Below are positions 47,501 to 57,420 of a stretch of DNA of 64,000 bases, one piece after another; the first letter of the stretch is position 1; the number at the start of each line of letters is the position of its first letter. The stretch comes from Paracyclopina nana. Lineage: Eukaryota; Arthropoda; Copepoda; Cyclopoida; Cyclopettidae. Below the pieces are notes generated by a model. That model had not been told where the DNA came from and did not search any database. It saw only the letters and a program-made list of their open reading frames with translations. Both the position numbers and the translations under genes were made by a program. The DNA lies in the NCBI GenBank assembly GCA_019096065.1, contig JAGUCH010000001.1:10664001-10728000 (forward strand). Reading direction: 5' to 3'.

Positions 47501-50500
47501 TTTATAATACAAGGTTAGCTCATATCTAGAGTAAAAGATTAGATATGCGACAAGCAGTTTGTTGAAAACGAGAATAAGTGGCTGAGATGGATTGAATAAA
47601 TAAGGTTTCTTCTCAAGGGTCTCATGGGAATTTGAGGTTGTACAACAGAAATGTTGATCATTCTCATCGCCCAGTGATCATTTGAGGAAGAAAGATATGC
47701 CTAAAGACCGACTTTCCTGTGCAATAAAAAATCTTGCGAGAAATACAATTTCATTGAGTGCTTGCGCTGCTGTTGGTGGCTAAGATTTAGTACCTCCTAT
47801 ATGCCAACAAATTTATCACTGGCTAAGCCAAGACGTTAGCGCGCGCGCGCGTCTTCCGCTAAATGTTTGCGTAGCATATTACATCATTGTAATTACGTAT
47901 TCCCCAAAAGCGCGCGAGTGTATTGCTCTAGTCATCACTCAGTCATTGATCATTTCTTTATTAGCTGACAGGTGGGAATTGATGATAGGATCTCAGGATT
48001 GAGGAAAAGCACCTGCTTCAGTTGTTAACTGAGCATTTTCGAAAGCAACGTCGCAATAGAATGCTTCGTAATTTCGCGCGCGACGTCTTTAGGCCATTTT
48101 TCATATATGCACAAAAAAGTGAAGTGACACGACGGCGACCTTGAGGCCAATTAATCAATATATAAAAAGATAGCAGCCTCACCGTGTTGCACTAGGCTTT
48201 TTGTGAGCCACAATCATTATTAGATGGTCCCACCCATTAATTTGTGTCATTTTTCAAACTTCGTTGACCAATCTGATGCGTGTAAATGAGATATTAATCG
48301 GAGGCCACAACCACGTGAGCGATCAGCTCGGGCATTATTATGCACACCAGGGTCGGCCCACCACAATACCGAGCATAGTGTTTATGCACAAACCTACGAT
48401 TAATTGGCCATTCGAGGTCCACGAAAGCCCTCTCTCCCCTTTAACAAATTCATGTTTGACAAGTTTTAATTGGGTGAAAAGCATGAAGAATTAGCAATTC
48501 CTTAATAGGCTTACCACTATTGATTCGTTCCATTTCTTTCAAAAACGCACATCAAAGGCGGCCATTTACTCTATATATAGTGTAGTGCGGTTCAAGGCTC
48601 AAAATACTGCTAAAAGCAATATAAGGCTTTCGTTTATGCGCGAAATTCAGCCACTTGACAAAGTTTCATGCACTACAAAAGTATTATTAAAATAGTTGCT
48701 ACCATGTTCACTGGCCTTTGTAATATATTTCATTGTGTATAGGCATATTCTACATGCTGTGGAATACCTACAGCCCAAATCGTACAACCGCCAACAGACT
48801 CTGCAGAGCAAGGTTGTTGTTGTTGTGTAGCGCACTGAGGGAAAGTTGAGCTGAATGGGGCTCCACTTTGAGCCAAGCAACCTATTCACTACGCTGAGCT
48901 CACAATTGACAAGGCTTCATTCGCATTTGAATTGATTTCATCAAAAACAGCAGTCAAACCTTTTAAGGGGCATTTTCCTCAACGTTTGCACAAGGTGGCT
49001 GCTGAGGAGGAAAGAAAACGAATGAGAGAGAAAAAAAGAATTTATCAACAAAGCTGTCCAAGTTTTAGCCATAAATCCCACATGCTGAATACTGCACACT
49101 ACAATTAACAAGGCCTATCCTCAAAATTACCTCCATGCACACTGCTAGACACAAAAGGCTACATTCATCATCGTCAAGAACAAAAGATGTAGAAAATTCA
49201 GGGAAATTAAGTCTCACTGCTATAAATGGAGGAGAAATGACGCGATTAGGGCTTGGTATTACTCTCAAGACCCAGGTGTGCCGGTGAATCTGAGGTAATG
49301 GCAAAATAATTGCCTGTCCTACACACAGTCAATTTATGTATCCCCTATGTAGCTACGTACTCGAAATACAGCAAAACTATTTCCTGATGGGGGAGGTACA
49401 GCACACAGAACTTGCTGTTTCTAATCGCACCCGCACTTTCTTGAGTAATATTGCCAATTTTCTGGGATTTCAAGTTCCATGAAGAGTATCGACAAAAATA
49501 GTAGTGGGCATTTCATCCAGTTGCATTTTTGATGAGGCTCATGAAGGTTTTATGACTTGACCTTTGGCTGTCTCACTATCCAACAATGCTCAAATATTAC
49601 AGACTGCATGAATGCTGAGCAATCGGTTTCGCTGACAACATAAGTGCATCATCATGCATGATATTCACGAAATGACATTGTTTTCGCAAAAGCTGAGATC
49701 ATGCAGCTTTACGGACTCCTCCATTACATATGCAACACCTATCCAATGTGCAACCCGATTTGTCATCGTTAACGCACACTTGCGTGCACAGATCATTTGT
49801 TTTTCTGACTGCGGTGGCAGCAGAGTATCGGCCTAAATATTATCATTATTCTTTGTACGGCCAAAGAAAAGTTTTCCACTCAATATTCCAATTTATCATT
49901 AGGATCATCCTAAACAGGTTGTAGAATGTTCAAACTTATATATCATCTGGCTTATCATCCACGCTTCACTAGCTCCTCTCAACCCAAAATGAATTTCAGC
50001 ATGCTTACGCACTACTACATAAATGCACAAGAAGCACGACCAAATCTTGCTAATTTTCCTTCAAGAAAAAAATTATCTCTACTCATTAGCATGAAGATGA
50101 ACTGGCTGGTGTAAGTAAATTGCCCCTAACATCTTCAAGCTACCCTATTTTCAGTTTGGGGATTCTGCACATTGCAGCGCACTGTTGGGGAAAGCCTCGT
50201 TTGAAGTACCAGCAAAGAAAACTATGGTTTTGTCAGAAACTTGATGGAATTTGAGCAGTAGCATAGGCATACTATATGCGATTGAGTGTAGGTACAGTGC
50301 CTTTCAAGCAACTGGCACCTCTGCAGTTGACCTAATTTCAAGAGTATAATACAGCACAAAGAAGGCGGGGTTGCTTTTAAGGATTCTGCCCCTCTGTGAA
50401 ATATAAAATTGCATATGGCACTTGAGCTCTTTGTTGTTTGATACCACCTGAAGCTTTTTATCGCACTCTACCCTCTTCCCCCCTGAGTGTGGTTTTAATT

Positions 50501-52791
50501 TAAAAGCTCAGACAGGAAAGAGGGTTGGCTGACTTTTGAAAGCTAGACTTTTTTGTGTGTGAGTGTGGACAAATAAACCTTTAGAGGGAATACCTGCAAA
50601 GCTCAGCTGTAATGGCTGACATTTTGTTGACGGCTTTTCCAAATAAAAAAGTGGCGGAGCATCAGCTAGTAGTAGTCATTCTCACTAATGAGCAGAGGTC
50701 CCTTTTTTACCACCATATTTAGCTGTCTCTGGCAATCATTAACTCTTACTACTCCCAAGGTCCCAGATCCTCTGCAGTGAAACTTTAGACGACTCCACTA
50801 CAAATACAGCCCATTTCAAAGCTACTCTCAACTGGAGAACATCTCGCATATACAGGGGAAGACGTGTATCCGGATTGCTACCATGGTTTTTTGCCACTAC
50901 CTAGCGTACGCTTTGCAGCTCAGGCAACAGATGGCCCAAGCAGATTGATCAGTTTCATTAGGTACAAGGCATGTCAGCCTTTGCAACTTTTCAGTTGAAA
51001 TAAGGCCTCCTCCTCCTCCTGGTAGGTTTCAATTATGAAAACAAATTACGGGAATTGTCAAAAGCAGGCTGTGCTATATACCATGCGAAGAAGTACAGTA
51101 ACTGCAATTCTCATTACTTACTCTATGCTGAATTTTTAGCTTTAGGCAGAAATCCATAGATGTTTTAGAACCACTGCAGCCTTTGTTTCGGTCACACTTA
51201 AAAGTTTTTTGCCTTCTTGGAGGTTTGCCTAAAAATCTAGTTTTCCTCCTGCAGCTGGCCATGTCCAAACACCTTCAGCAGGAATGGTAGCTTACAACAA
51301 AAGCAACCATAGGAAGGTGGTAAAGAGGAGAAGCCTTGGCATAGCTGAAAACTGTCTTTTTTGGCCAAACCTTTCTTAAAACTAGGTTTAGCTATTAAAA
51401 TGATGAGAATCTGATAGGCTTACTTGGCTGCGACTTTTGATGTTCTCAATGTAAGTAGGCATAAAAGGATATTCGTAATGGAATTTGAAAGGAAATGAAC
51501 GATGCGTTTGCTAGTCAAGGTGAAAAAAGTAAAAATACATCCTGTGAAATGTGACATTTAGGAGAGTTTTTCTTCTTCTCGCTCAGTGTGAGATAATGTA
51601 ATGAAGTTTCGCCATATACTAGAGAGCGAACAGTACACTGTAAATGATACAGCCAGTATGCATGTGACGGCCTTCAACGTGGACACAGCAAAAATAGTCT
51701 GGATTTTGGAGAAGAAAGCTGCTATTTGTTGTAGCACTGGAAATAGCACATGGACATTTCCAATAGAATCAAGATTCTATTACACAATGCCCATGACTAT
51801 GCTGAAGACAAGGGGCAAAAAATACTTGCAAAATCATCAGCCTACAAAAAGTTATTGGCTAGTGTATGGCCTCTGAAGCAATATTTGTGTTCCTCGCTGA
51901 AAAAGGACAAGTAGCTGTCATTTTGCGTAAACAGTGCGGTAAGGCAAAGTTGCTCCATTGCAATAATTCAAGATTCAAGCTCAATGCAATATCCTCCAAG
52001 CTACCAAGTTTCGCTGCGCTAAAGATATCTTCCAGGTGGGCTGCTTATGCCCTGTTCATGTATTAAGAATGCCTTAAGGTATGGAAAGAATTGTCATATG
52101 GAAAAGTGAATCTGTTGCTGACTGCCACTCTACGAGTTCAGCTTGGGGCCAAACAGCATTTTTAAAGGCAATTTTTGCTATTTTGTCTCATTGTTTTCAG
52201 CATATTTCAAAACAAACCATCTTTTATCACGTTTCTTTGATAAAAGATGAAATTTAACTACTGGTTTTCTCAAAAGGACCAAAATGTGGAGCACTCCATA
52301 GCCCAAATTAGATTTTTTTCTTCTCAAGTTGGCTAAAAGTCGATCTGATTTTTTTAGTATCAGCTGGCGCTTGTCATAAGACAATTTTTCTCCTATCCTT
52401 GAGGTGTTTTTGGTGCATTTTCCTAAGGAGTTTGGGGCGTACATGAACAGGACATTAGTTTATATTTAAGAAGTGTGCATTTTGAACTCATTAATGCCGC
52501 CAACCAACAGAGCCATAAATGGACTTTGTGGTAAGCATGGTTTCACCATCAACTGCTAGAAATGAGGAAAGGTTGACTCAAGACGAGGAATACCGCTACA
52601 GCTGCAAGCAAAAAATGCAATAAAATCCATGCAGTTTTGTCTGCTTGCTGTCAGCAGAACTCGTATATACCATGGAGTTCACACGCTTCGACTACAGTGA
52701 TTTCTAGAAAGCTCTTGAAGATTGATTTCTTACCTGACAAGATGTGTGTGCAGAGATAGAGTGTCAAATGTGCCCAAGTTATTTTCGTCAT
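35529..52791 (-). CDS. dpr-like: Dpr-family two-Ig-domain cell-surface protein, copy B (355 aa)
   Basis: Minus-strand exons are 52791-52734 (inferred signal-peptide exon), 39133-38946, 38884-38662, 36241-35837 and 35722-35529. Phases are 1,0,1,1, identical to copy A, and the Ig1b exon has the same length (223 nt). Ig1 has YLHCVVGNLG (Cys73), VSWIRTRDL and DSGLYECQVSYHDD. Ig2 has SLFC, FWYRDDEVVNYS and DAGIYTCAPSNA, with a long low-complexity Gln/Ser/Thr insert (about 60-100 residues into the domain) not seen in copy A. The C-terminus is ENLAMQREN, a Gly/Gln-rich stretch, a short hydrophobic patch (FLSFFFLLAF) and about 17 polar residues, so GPI anchoring is less clear. The first exon (MTKITWAHLTLYLCTHILS|G) is 13.6 kb upstream. 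It was chosen because it is signal-like, ends in GTAAGA and is in phase 1; confidence in it is about 0.5. Ig1 exons of the two copies are about 60% identical. Confidence 0.85.
36242..38661 (-). other. Intron of Dpr copy B between Ig1 and Ig2 exons
   Basis: A 2.4-kb intron, donor G|GTAAGT and acceptor CAATTTCAG. It contains the Transib-like MITE at 37990-38454. Nothing else is recognised. Confidence 0.6.
37990..38454. mobile_element. Transib-like MITE (465 bp) with CACAGTGG termini
   Basis: The ends are CACAGTGG at 37990 and CCACTGTG at 38454. They sit in diverged inverted repeats of about 45 bp that share GCCGATTTxACGCGCACG. A 5-bp duplication GCTTG flanks it (37985-37989 and 38455-38459). 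The 5-bp duplication and a CACNNTG-type terminal heptamer are hallmarks of Transib transposons, relatives of RAG1. No transposase is encoded. Confidence 0.65.
41759..41916. repeat. Foldback hairpin element (158 bp)
   Basis: Arms of about 67 nt beginning GGGCGTTCTCATATTGGACT and ending with the reverse complement AGTCCAATATGAGAACGCCC are roughly 90% complementary, leaving a loop of about 24 nt. Within each arm ACCAAAACCTGATTTTGGT-like motifs are themselves near-palindromic. I see no target-site duplication. A MITE or a hairpin RNA precursor are both possible. Confidence 0.7.
43302..43628. mobile_element. Small TIR element (327 bp)
   Basis: A perfect 16-bp inverted repeat, CCCAACGAGAAGTTTG at 43302-43317 and CAAACTTCTCGTTGGG at 43613-43628, continues inward with lower identity (TTTTCGATT). 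The interior is AT-rich and has a duplicated block: TAATAATCATTAACG occurs near 43425 and again 60 bp later. No clear target-site duplication and no coding capacity. Confidence 0.6.
44073..44153 (-). pseudogene. tRNA-like Pol III unit (tRNA pseudogene or SINE head)
   Basis: The minus strand carries an A box (TGGCTCAGAGGTAGAGCG, from 44145) and a B box (GGTTCGATTC, 44103-44094) at tRNA spacing, an anticodon-loop-like CTGCTAC, and a T7 terminator just downstream. The acceptor stem does not form: the bases before the A box do not pair with TGCCACC after the T arm. The anticodon and T stems are also broken. It is therefore a decayed tRNA or the head of a tRNA-derived SINE rather than a working tRNA gene. 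Confidence 0.6.
44253..44360. repeat. Pair of 30-bp direct repeats beside the tRNA-like unit
   Basis: GCTAGACTGCTGGGTCAGCT... at 44253-44282 recurs at 44331-44360 with 28 of 30 matches and 78-bp spacing. The intervening DNA is unusually GC-rich. It may be part of a SINE body lying upstream of the Pol III boxes. Confidence 0.55.
44477..44517. repeat. Perfect 17-bp stem, 7-nt loop hairpin
   Basis: ATAGGATTATACACCTC at 44477-44493 and GAGGTGTATAATCCTAT at 44501-44517 are exact reverse complements. It could be a MITE remnant, a small-RNA hairpin or a protein-binding palindrome. Confidence 0.65.
52218..52249. repeat. Perfect 12-bp stem, 8-nt loop hairpin
   Basis: CATCTTTTATCA at 52218-52229 pairs with TGATAAAAGATG at 52238-52249. 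AT-rich; function unknown. Confidence 0.45.
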
Positions 52792-53519
52792 TTTGAGTAA
52801 AAAAGAAAAGACGATTAGAAAATGTCTGCGCACACCACGTTCACCACGAGCTTTTTTATCTTCTAACTGTAGGTACGTGAAAGCTATTGGAAAAGTTGAT
52901 CTTGAGTGAAAAAACTATTTCTGCTTCCTTAGGTTTCACATCACTTCGTCTTCTTCCATAGCAGCAGTAGATAAGAATTTCATAGTCTCCTCTGCAAATA
53001 GAAAGAAAATGGCTTACTCAATACCACCACTATTATATGGTGTGTAGTAACACTACGTCTCACCCTGGAGACCAACTGCAATTTTTCGGCCGAATTGGTT
53101 AGAAGCCCTAACTCGATTATGCAGTTTGAGCCTCCTTTTTCTGTGTCTGAATCGATATGTATTCTTTCAGTCGGACTTTTCGTGGCCGTGCTACAGGCCT
53201 ACAATGCTGAACATATACCAGACAATGGCACCTTTTTATTAGCAGGTTCATTGGTGGCATGGTGTGGTACATTATTTTGCAAGGCATGGCTACTAAATTG
53301 ATTGCTCGTCAGCGTACGAACGCTTCAAAAAAAACAATTACTCCCTTGGTAATCTTTTTAATGCTCGTCAGCTTTCACTTTTTCGGAATTAGCTGTCGTT
53401 CAAGAAAATTGATTCTGCTACGAGAATTTGATCGAGAAATGGTTATGGTAACGACTTAGCTCTCCATTTGCCGTCTCAAGATGTTGAGACGTTGAGATGC
53501 ACTGATCAGCAGTTATGAT

Positions 53520-54600
53520 GGTATATCTGTTCAGCTTCGAATCCGCAAAAGTTCGACAGGTTAAAGTTCGAATCCGCAAAAGTTCGATAGGTTTAAAGTT
53601 CGAAAGGCAAAGTTCCAATTCGCAAAAATTCGATCATTGTTGCAACTTCTGCTTTATGCTGTTTTTATCTATAAAGGAAATTTCTTCCATAAAATTGCGT
53701 TTTACTTAAGCCTCTTATTTTAGTACTGATCATTTTTACTCACTCTTGATAGCTTTAAGCAGAGACTTATATTTTAAGAGAAGTGCATTAGTGATGACGT
53801 CATAGGGTGCGTTATGCACGTAGTGGTCACGCTCCAAAAGAGATAATAATAAACCCTCGGCGCTGGCTGGCTACATCTGGGCTAGGGCAGACTTTTGATT
53901 CGTCATATCTCCAAGAGCATTCAACCGAGCCCAAATGGTGCTTTAATTCTCAATTCTAATTAGATCAAAATAAAGTGGTTCTATTACAAGTATTTTTGAA
54001 GTTCTTATTGAAAATTTCAAGGTTTGTAAAAAGCTTAATAAAAATTCACGGCCGATTCATAGTTACCAGATATTGAAAACAAAGATTTAAGTCTTTTTGG
54101 CATTTTTTTAAACCAATTGCGCTATAAATAGCACTAGACAGTAGAACGATTTAGTGCGTGACCACTACATGCAATGTTTACATTACATCAGCACTTCTCT
54201 TAAAATATAAGTCTCTGGCTTTAAGTAATCCACTTTTTCCACCTCTTTTGCTCACATGAGTTTGAGGTGTTTTGAAAGTACAAAAACTTAGGCATTTCAT
54301 ATAAGGATGCAGTAAGATTTTAAGGAAACGAAGCATAGGTGAACACCTCATAAAACTGATTATGAAAAATTATTTGATTATTATTAGTTTATTAAATAGT
54401 TTTAATCATTTAAAACTATTTAATCCACTGTTGGTAGGATGCTCTGTATGTATGAACTTAATTTATTTTTATTGTGTTGAAAATATTTTACAAATTCGTT
54501 CCAAGATTTTTTTGCTCTTCGAAGTTTTGCGGATCGAAATTTCACTTTTCGAACTTTTACCTTTCGATAGTTTGCGGATTCGAACTTGAACAGTACAATC
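53520..54600. mobile_element. Unclassified 8-bp-TSD TIR element, copy B (1081 bp, with insertion)
   Basis: An 8-bp duplication GTTATGAT flanks it (53512-53519 and 54601-54608). The left end is GGTATATCTGTTCA and the right end TTGAACAGTACAATC. Both ends carry arrays of TTCGAATCCGCAAAA-type motifs in opposite orientation, making a foldback. A 458-bp hAT-like MITE plus its duplication is inserted inside, so the original element was about 615 bp. It shares its termini with the element at 60727-61245. Confidence 0.75.
53760..54217. mobile_element. hAT-like MITE (458 bp), nested insertion
   Basis: A perfect 27-bp inverted repeat beginning CAGAGACTTATATTTTAA is flanked by the 8-bp duplication GCTTTAAG (53752-53759 and 54218-54225). 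CAGAG ends with an 8-bp duplication are diagnostic of hAT. Subterminal GTAGTGGTCACGC repeats also mirror each other. No transposase frame. Confidence 0.85.
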
Positions 54601-55295
54601 GTTATGATACTAGTATGCCCCTTTTTCAAGCCAACAAGCGTAGAAGAAAAAGCTTTTTAAAATAGCATTAGTGAATTTCAAAAGGCAGAAAATGTTCGTC
54701 GCTCAATCATAACTCCCCTGCAGTGTAGCAGAAGTAGTATACTGAATAAATTACGCTGGCTATTCAGTAATTTTGGTAAAGCAAATCAGATTATCTGGTC
54801 ACATATGCGCGAGCAAAGCAATTTATGTTAGGAGCGAGAGGAGCCATCAGTGATGAGGAAAAGTCAATTTCAGCGTCGTCGATCCTCGCAAATGATTGTG
54901 TGGAAAATATATACGCAAGCATAGAATGCACGAAAGCTTTTTATCTCCCACTCCTGAACAGCTTCTTGACCAGCATTTATTATTACTGCTAGCTATTACT
55001 TCTAGGGTGCACTACTTAGAAAACGATATTGATATAGCCCAGCATCTGGGCCTAAAAGCACTCTCAACAGCAGCAGCATTTTGGCTGCTGCCATCAAATA
55101 ATGCTATGACAAATTATGCTCGGACGATCAAATTCTCATTGTTTGCTCTGCCACAGTCAGCTCTCAAATGAAATCAGTTTGCTTCATTAAATCCATGACA
55201 AAGGAAAGTTAGGCCACCAATTAAGAACAAAGCAAAGTTAGGCCACATTGAAGTGATTCTTGGATGTTAGATTATTTTTCTTCGTGAGTAATTAA

Positions 55296-55687
55296 AGGTG
55301 GATCCCACAACATTAGGCAGCTAAGCTTAAGCAAAGCAAGGTAACTTTGATTGCATATTTCTCAGCAACTTCTCATCTGATTCGAACCAAAATTGGTAGG
55401 ATTCATCAGAGTTGCCTTATAATTGTTGCTGTCAAATTTAGAGCAAATACGAGGCTGCTAAGTGGTACCCAATTTCCCTTTGCTTAACCCAGCTTTGCTT
55501 TGCTTAAAACCAATCTTTTGAATGTGACCTCGGATTTGGACTGAATTAGGCATGAACAATTATGAGGCAACTCTGATGAATCCTACCAATTTTGGTTCGA
55601 ATCAGTTGAGAGGTTGCTGAGAAATTCGCAATCAAAGTTACTTTGCCTTTGCTTAAGCTTAGCTGCCTAATGTTGTGGGATCCACCT
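55296..55687. mobile_element. Long-TIR MITE (392 bp) with TAA duplication
   Basis: AGGTGGATCCCACAACATTA at the left and its reverse complement at the right begin inverted repeats of about 140 bp. TAA flanks both ends (55293-55295, 55688-55690); TTAA is also possible if the terminal base is shared. The centre is short, so most of the element can fold back. PIF/Harbinger-like by duplication, but the terminus does not match the element at 32192. Confidence 0.7.
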
Positions 55688-55817
55688 TAAGAGAGAGCTG
55701 TTGAAAGCAAATGTTTCATCGTGGCAGGTCTGCGTGGGTTCATAAACACTTGAAAAATATTGTTTTATTTTTTGGTATTTGCGGCAAAAAACCTCACAGC
55801 TACTCACAACGGGGATT

Positions 55818-56163
55818 CATTTTTTGTCCGAAAATTTAGTTGTAAAATCCCCGAAAAGCTTAGTTGTTTTATTTTCAAAAAGTTAAGTTGTGCTATCTCC
55901 AACCTACAATTAAGCATAGTTGTTAAACGTTCGAACTCGCCTTGTTGTACTGCCGAATGATACGCCTAACTGTACTCATGTTTTGTCTAGTAGAAAAATG
56001 TCCGAATTTTGGTTCGGCCAAATTCATCAAGAAAGAGATTTTCGGACGTAACAAGACTTATATTTTCGAATTACCTGCAATAAACGTTGAGGCGGACAAA
56101 AAAACAACTAGGCAAATCTTTTCGCTTAAAAAACGTCTGAACCGCAAATGTTCGGACAAAATG
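55818..56163. repeat. Possible degraded foldback element
   Basis: CATTTTTTGTCCG at the left and CGGACAAAATG at the right are inverted. Inside, CCGAAAAxxTTAGTTG motifs are repeated at the left and appear inverted at the right (CAACTAGGCAAATCTTTTCG). The build resembles the elements at 53520 and 60727 but the motif differs and there is no clear duplication. Confidence 0.35.
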
Positions 56164-56352
56164 ATGGCGCCCGTTGTGCAATGAGTACGCAATCTCAGAA
56201 AAGACCAAAGACCAAATGCAAGCAGGTGAGCAAATAAAGCCATTTTTGCAAAGATTTTTTTTTTAATATCTCTTACTTTTTGTTGGTTTTCGTGAAGAAG
56301 CAGAGCTAAGCTGAATAATGCAGTTGTAATGACCTCAAATCACTACTCCTCG

Positions 56353-57420
56353 TTAATCTTGTTTTATGTCTTTGACCACTTGGTATTTTTGCAGTAGCTG
56401 CACATAAAAATCCAGCAACTGCCACTCTAACGATGTCCATTGAAGAACTGAGCCAACTTCGACGGCGTTAGAAAGCACCTCGAGGCCACCTCTCAGTTTA
56501 GCAAACGCGCGGCTTTTCCGCATTGGAACATCGAGCGCCATATTTCGACTCATCAAATTAGGCACAGTCTTTCTGCTAACATTGAGAAAACTGTTTAATC
56601 GTAACCTTGTAATCGCAAAAAAATAAAAAAATATATATCGATTTTAAAATTCGAGAAAGCCACAATGAGTTCCTGATTATTAATAGCAACTTAGAATTCA
56701 ACATATTTTCGGAGAGCAATGCAAAAAGAAACCTCTTCTCCTGTGCGTTCCTCTAGAATTGTTACGATTTACACAACCCATTTGTTTGGAGGAAAGGAAA
56801 CAAAGGCAACATGTGGCGATGTTTGAGTCACTGACGGCAGTGCCATATTGGACCGCAATGGAATAAGAAAACTTGAATTCGTGTCCTTGGGCTATAGATA
56901 GCAATGTTGTGGCATTAAACTTATCTAACTCGATAAAAGTATCCATAAAATTGATCAGTTTCAAGCGTTCTTTTTTAGAAAGTAGGCTATTATTGTCCCA
57001 ACGCCAAAAATGTTACACAAATCAACATCCACCAGAGGCGACTTCTACATAGTGAGATCGATAAGCTAGATTGACTTCAAGGCAGCTTTTGATATAATGC
57101 ATTCGCATTCCTTTAAACTTATCATAAATTGTACGTTGTGCGCTGAAATTGTGATTTTACATTTTAGGAACCGACTTTTCTGCCTACCGCAAGAGACAAT
57201 TTATAAGACTAAAAAGATCATTAGAAAAAATTTTTAAAGCGTAGTAACAACTTACTCAATAGTCGATTAAACGGGTTTCCAAGAATGAAAGAACTTTCTC
57301 CAACTTTGGCTTCATCACTTTCTTTGCGAAAATATTTTAGTCACTTTTTTATGATTTCGTCGACTGTGCTTACCGACAGCTGAGCAAGAAATCTTGCTTT
57401 GTTTTGATTTTGCGGCTGCT
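56353..57420 (-). pseudogene. Decayed coding-like fragments, unrecognised
   Basis: The minus strand shows successive protein-like stretches broken by stops and frame changes: ARFLAQLS followed by GTAAGC; a stretch containing ILGNPFNRLL followed by GTAAGT; QRTIYDKFKGMRMHYIKS; KKERLKLINFMDTFIELDKF; and a final open frame ending LLQKYQVVKDIKQD with TAA at 56353. Some joins look like splice sites, others do not keep frame. It may be a decayed transposase or a damaged host gene. I do not recognise the family. Confidence 0.25.

Larger units (their letters stand above)
39134..52733 (-). other. Large first intron of Dpr copy B (13.6 kb, if the 5' exon is right)
   Basis: Mostly AT-rich DNA without recognisable genes. 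It contains a foldback element (41759-41916), a 327-bp TIR element (43302-43628), a tRNA-like sequence (44073-44153), a perfect 17-bp hairpin (44477-44517), a 12-bp hairpin (52218-52249) and a (GC)n tract near 47840. Between 45 and 52 kb I see only simple AT-rich sequence and short chance frames. Confidence 0.45.

Noticed and set aside
47836..47854. (GC)n tract
   Set aside because: A short simple repeat with no further structure supporting a function.
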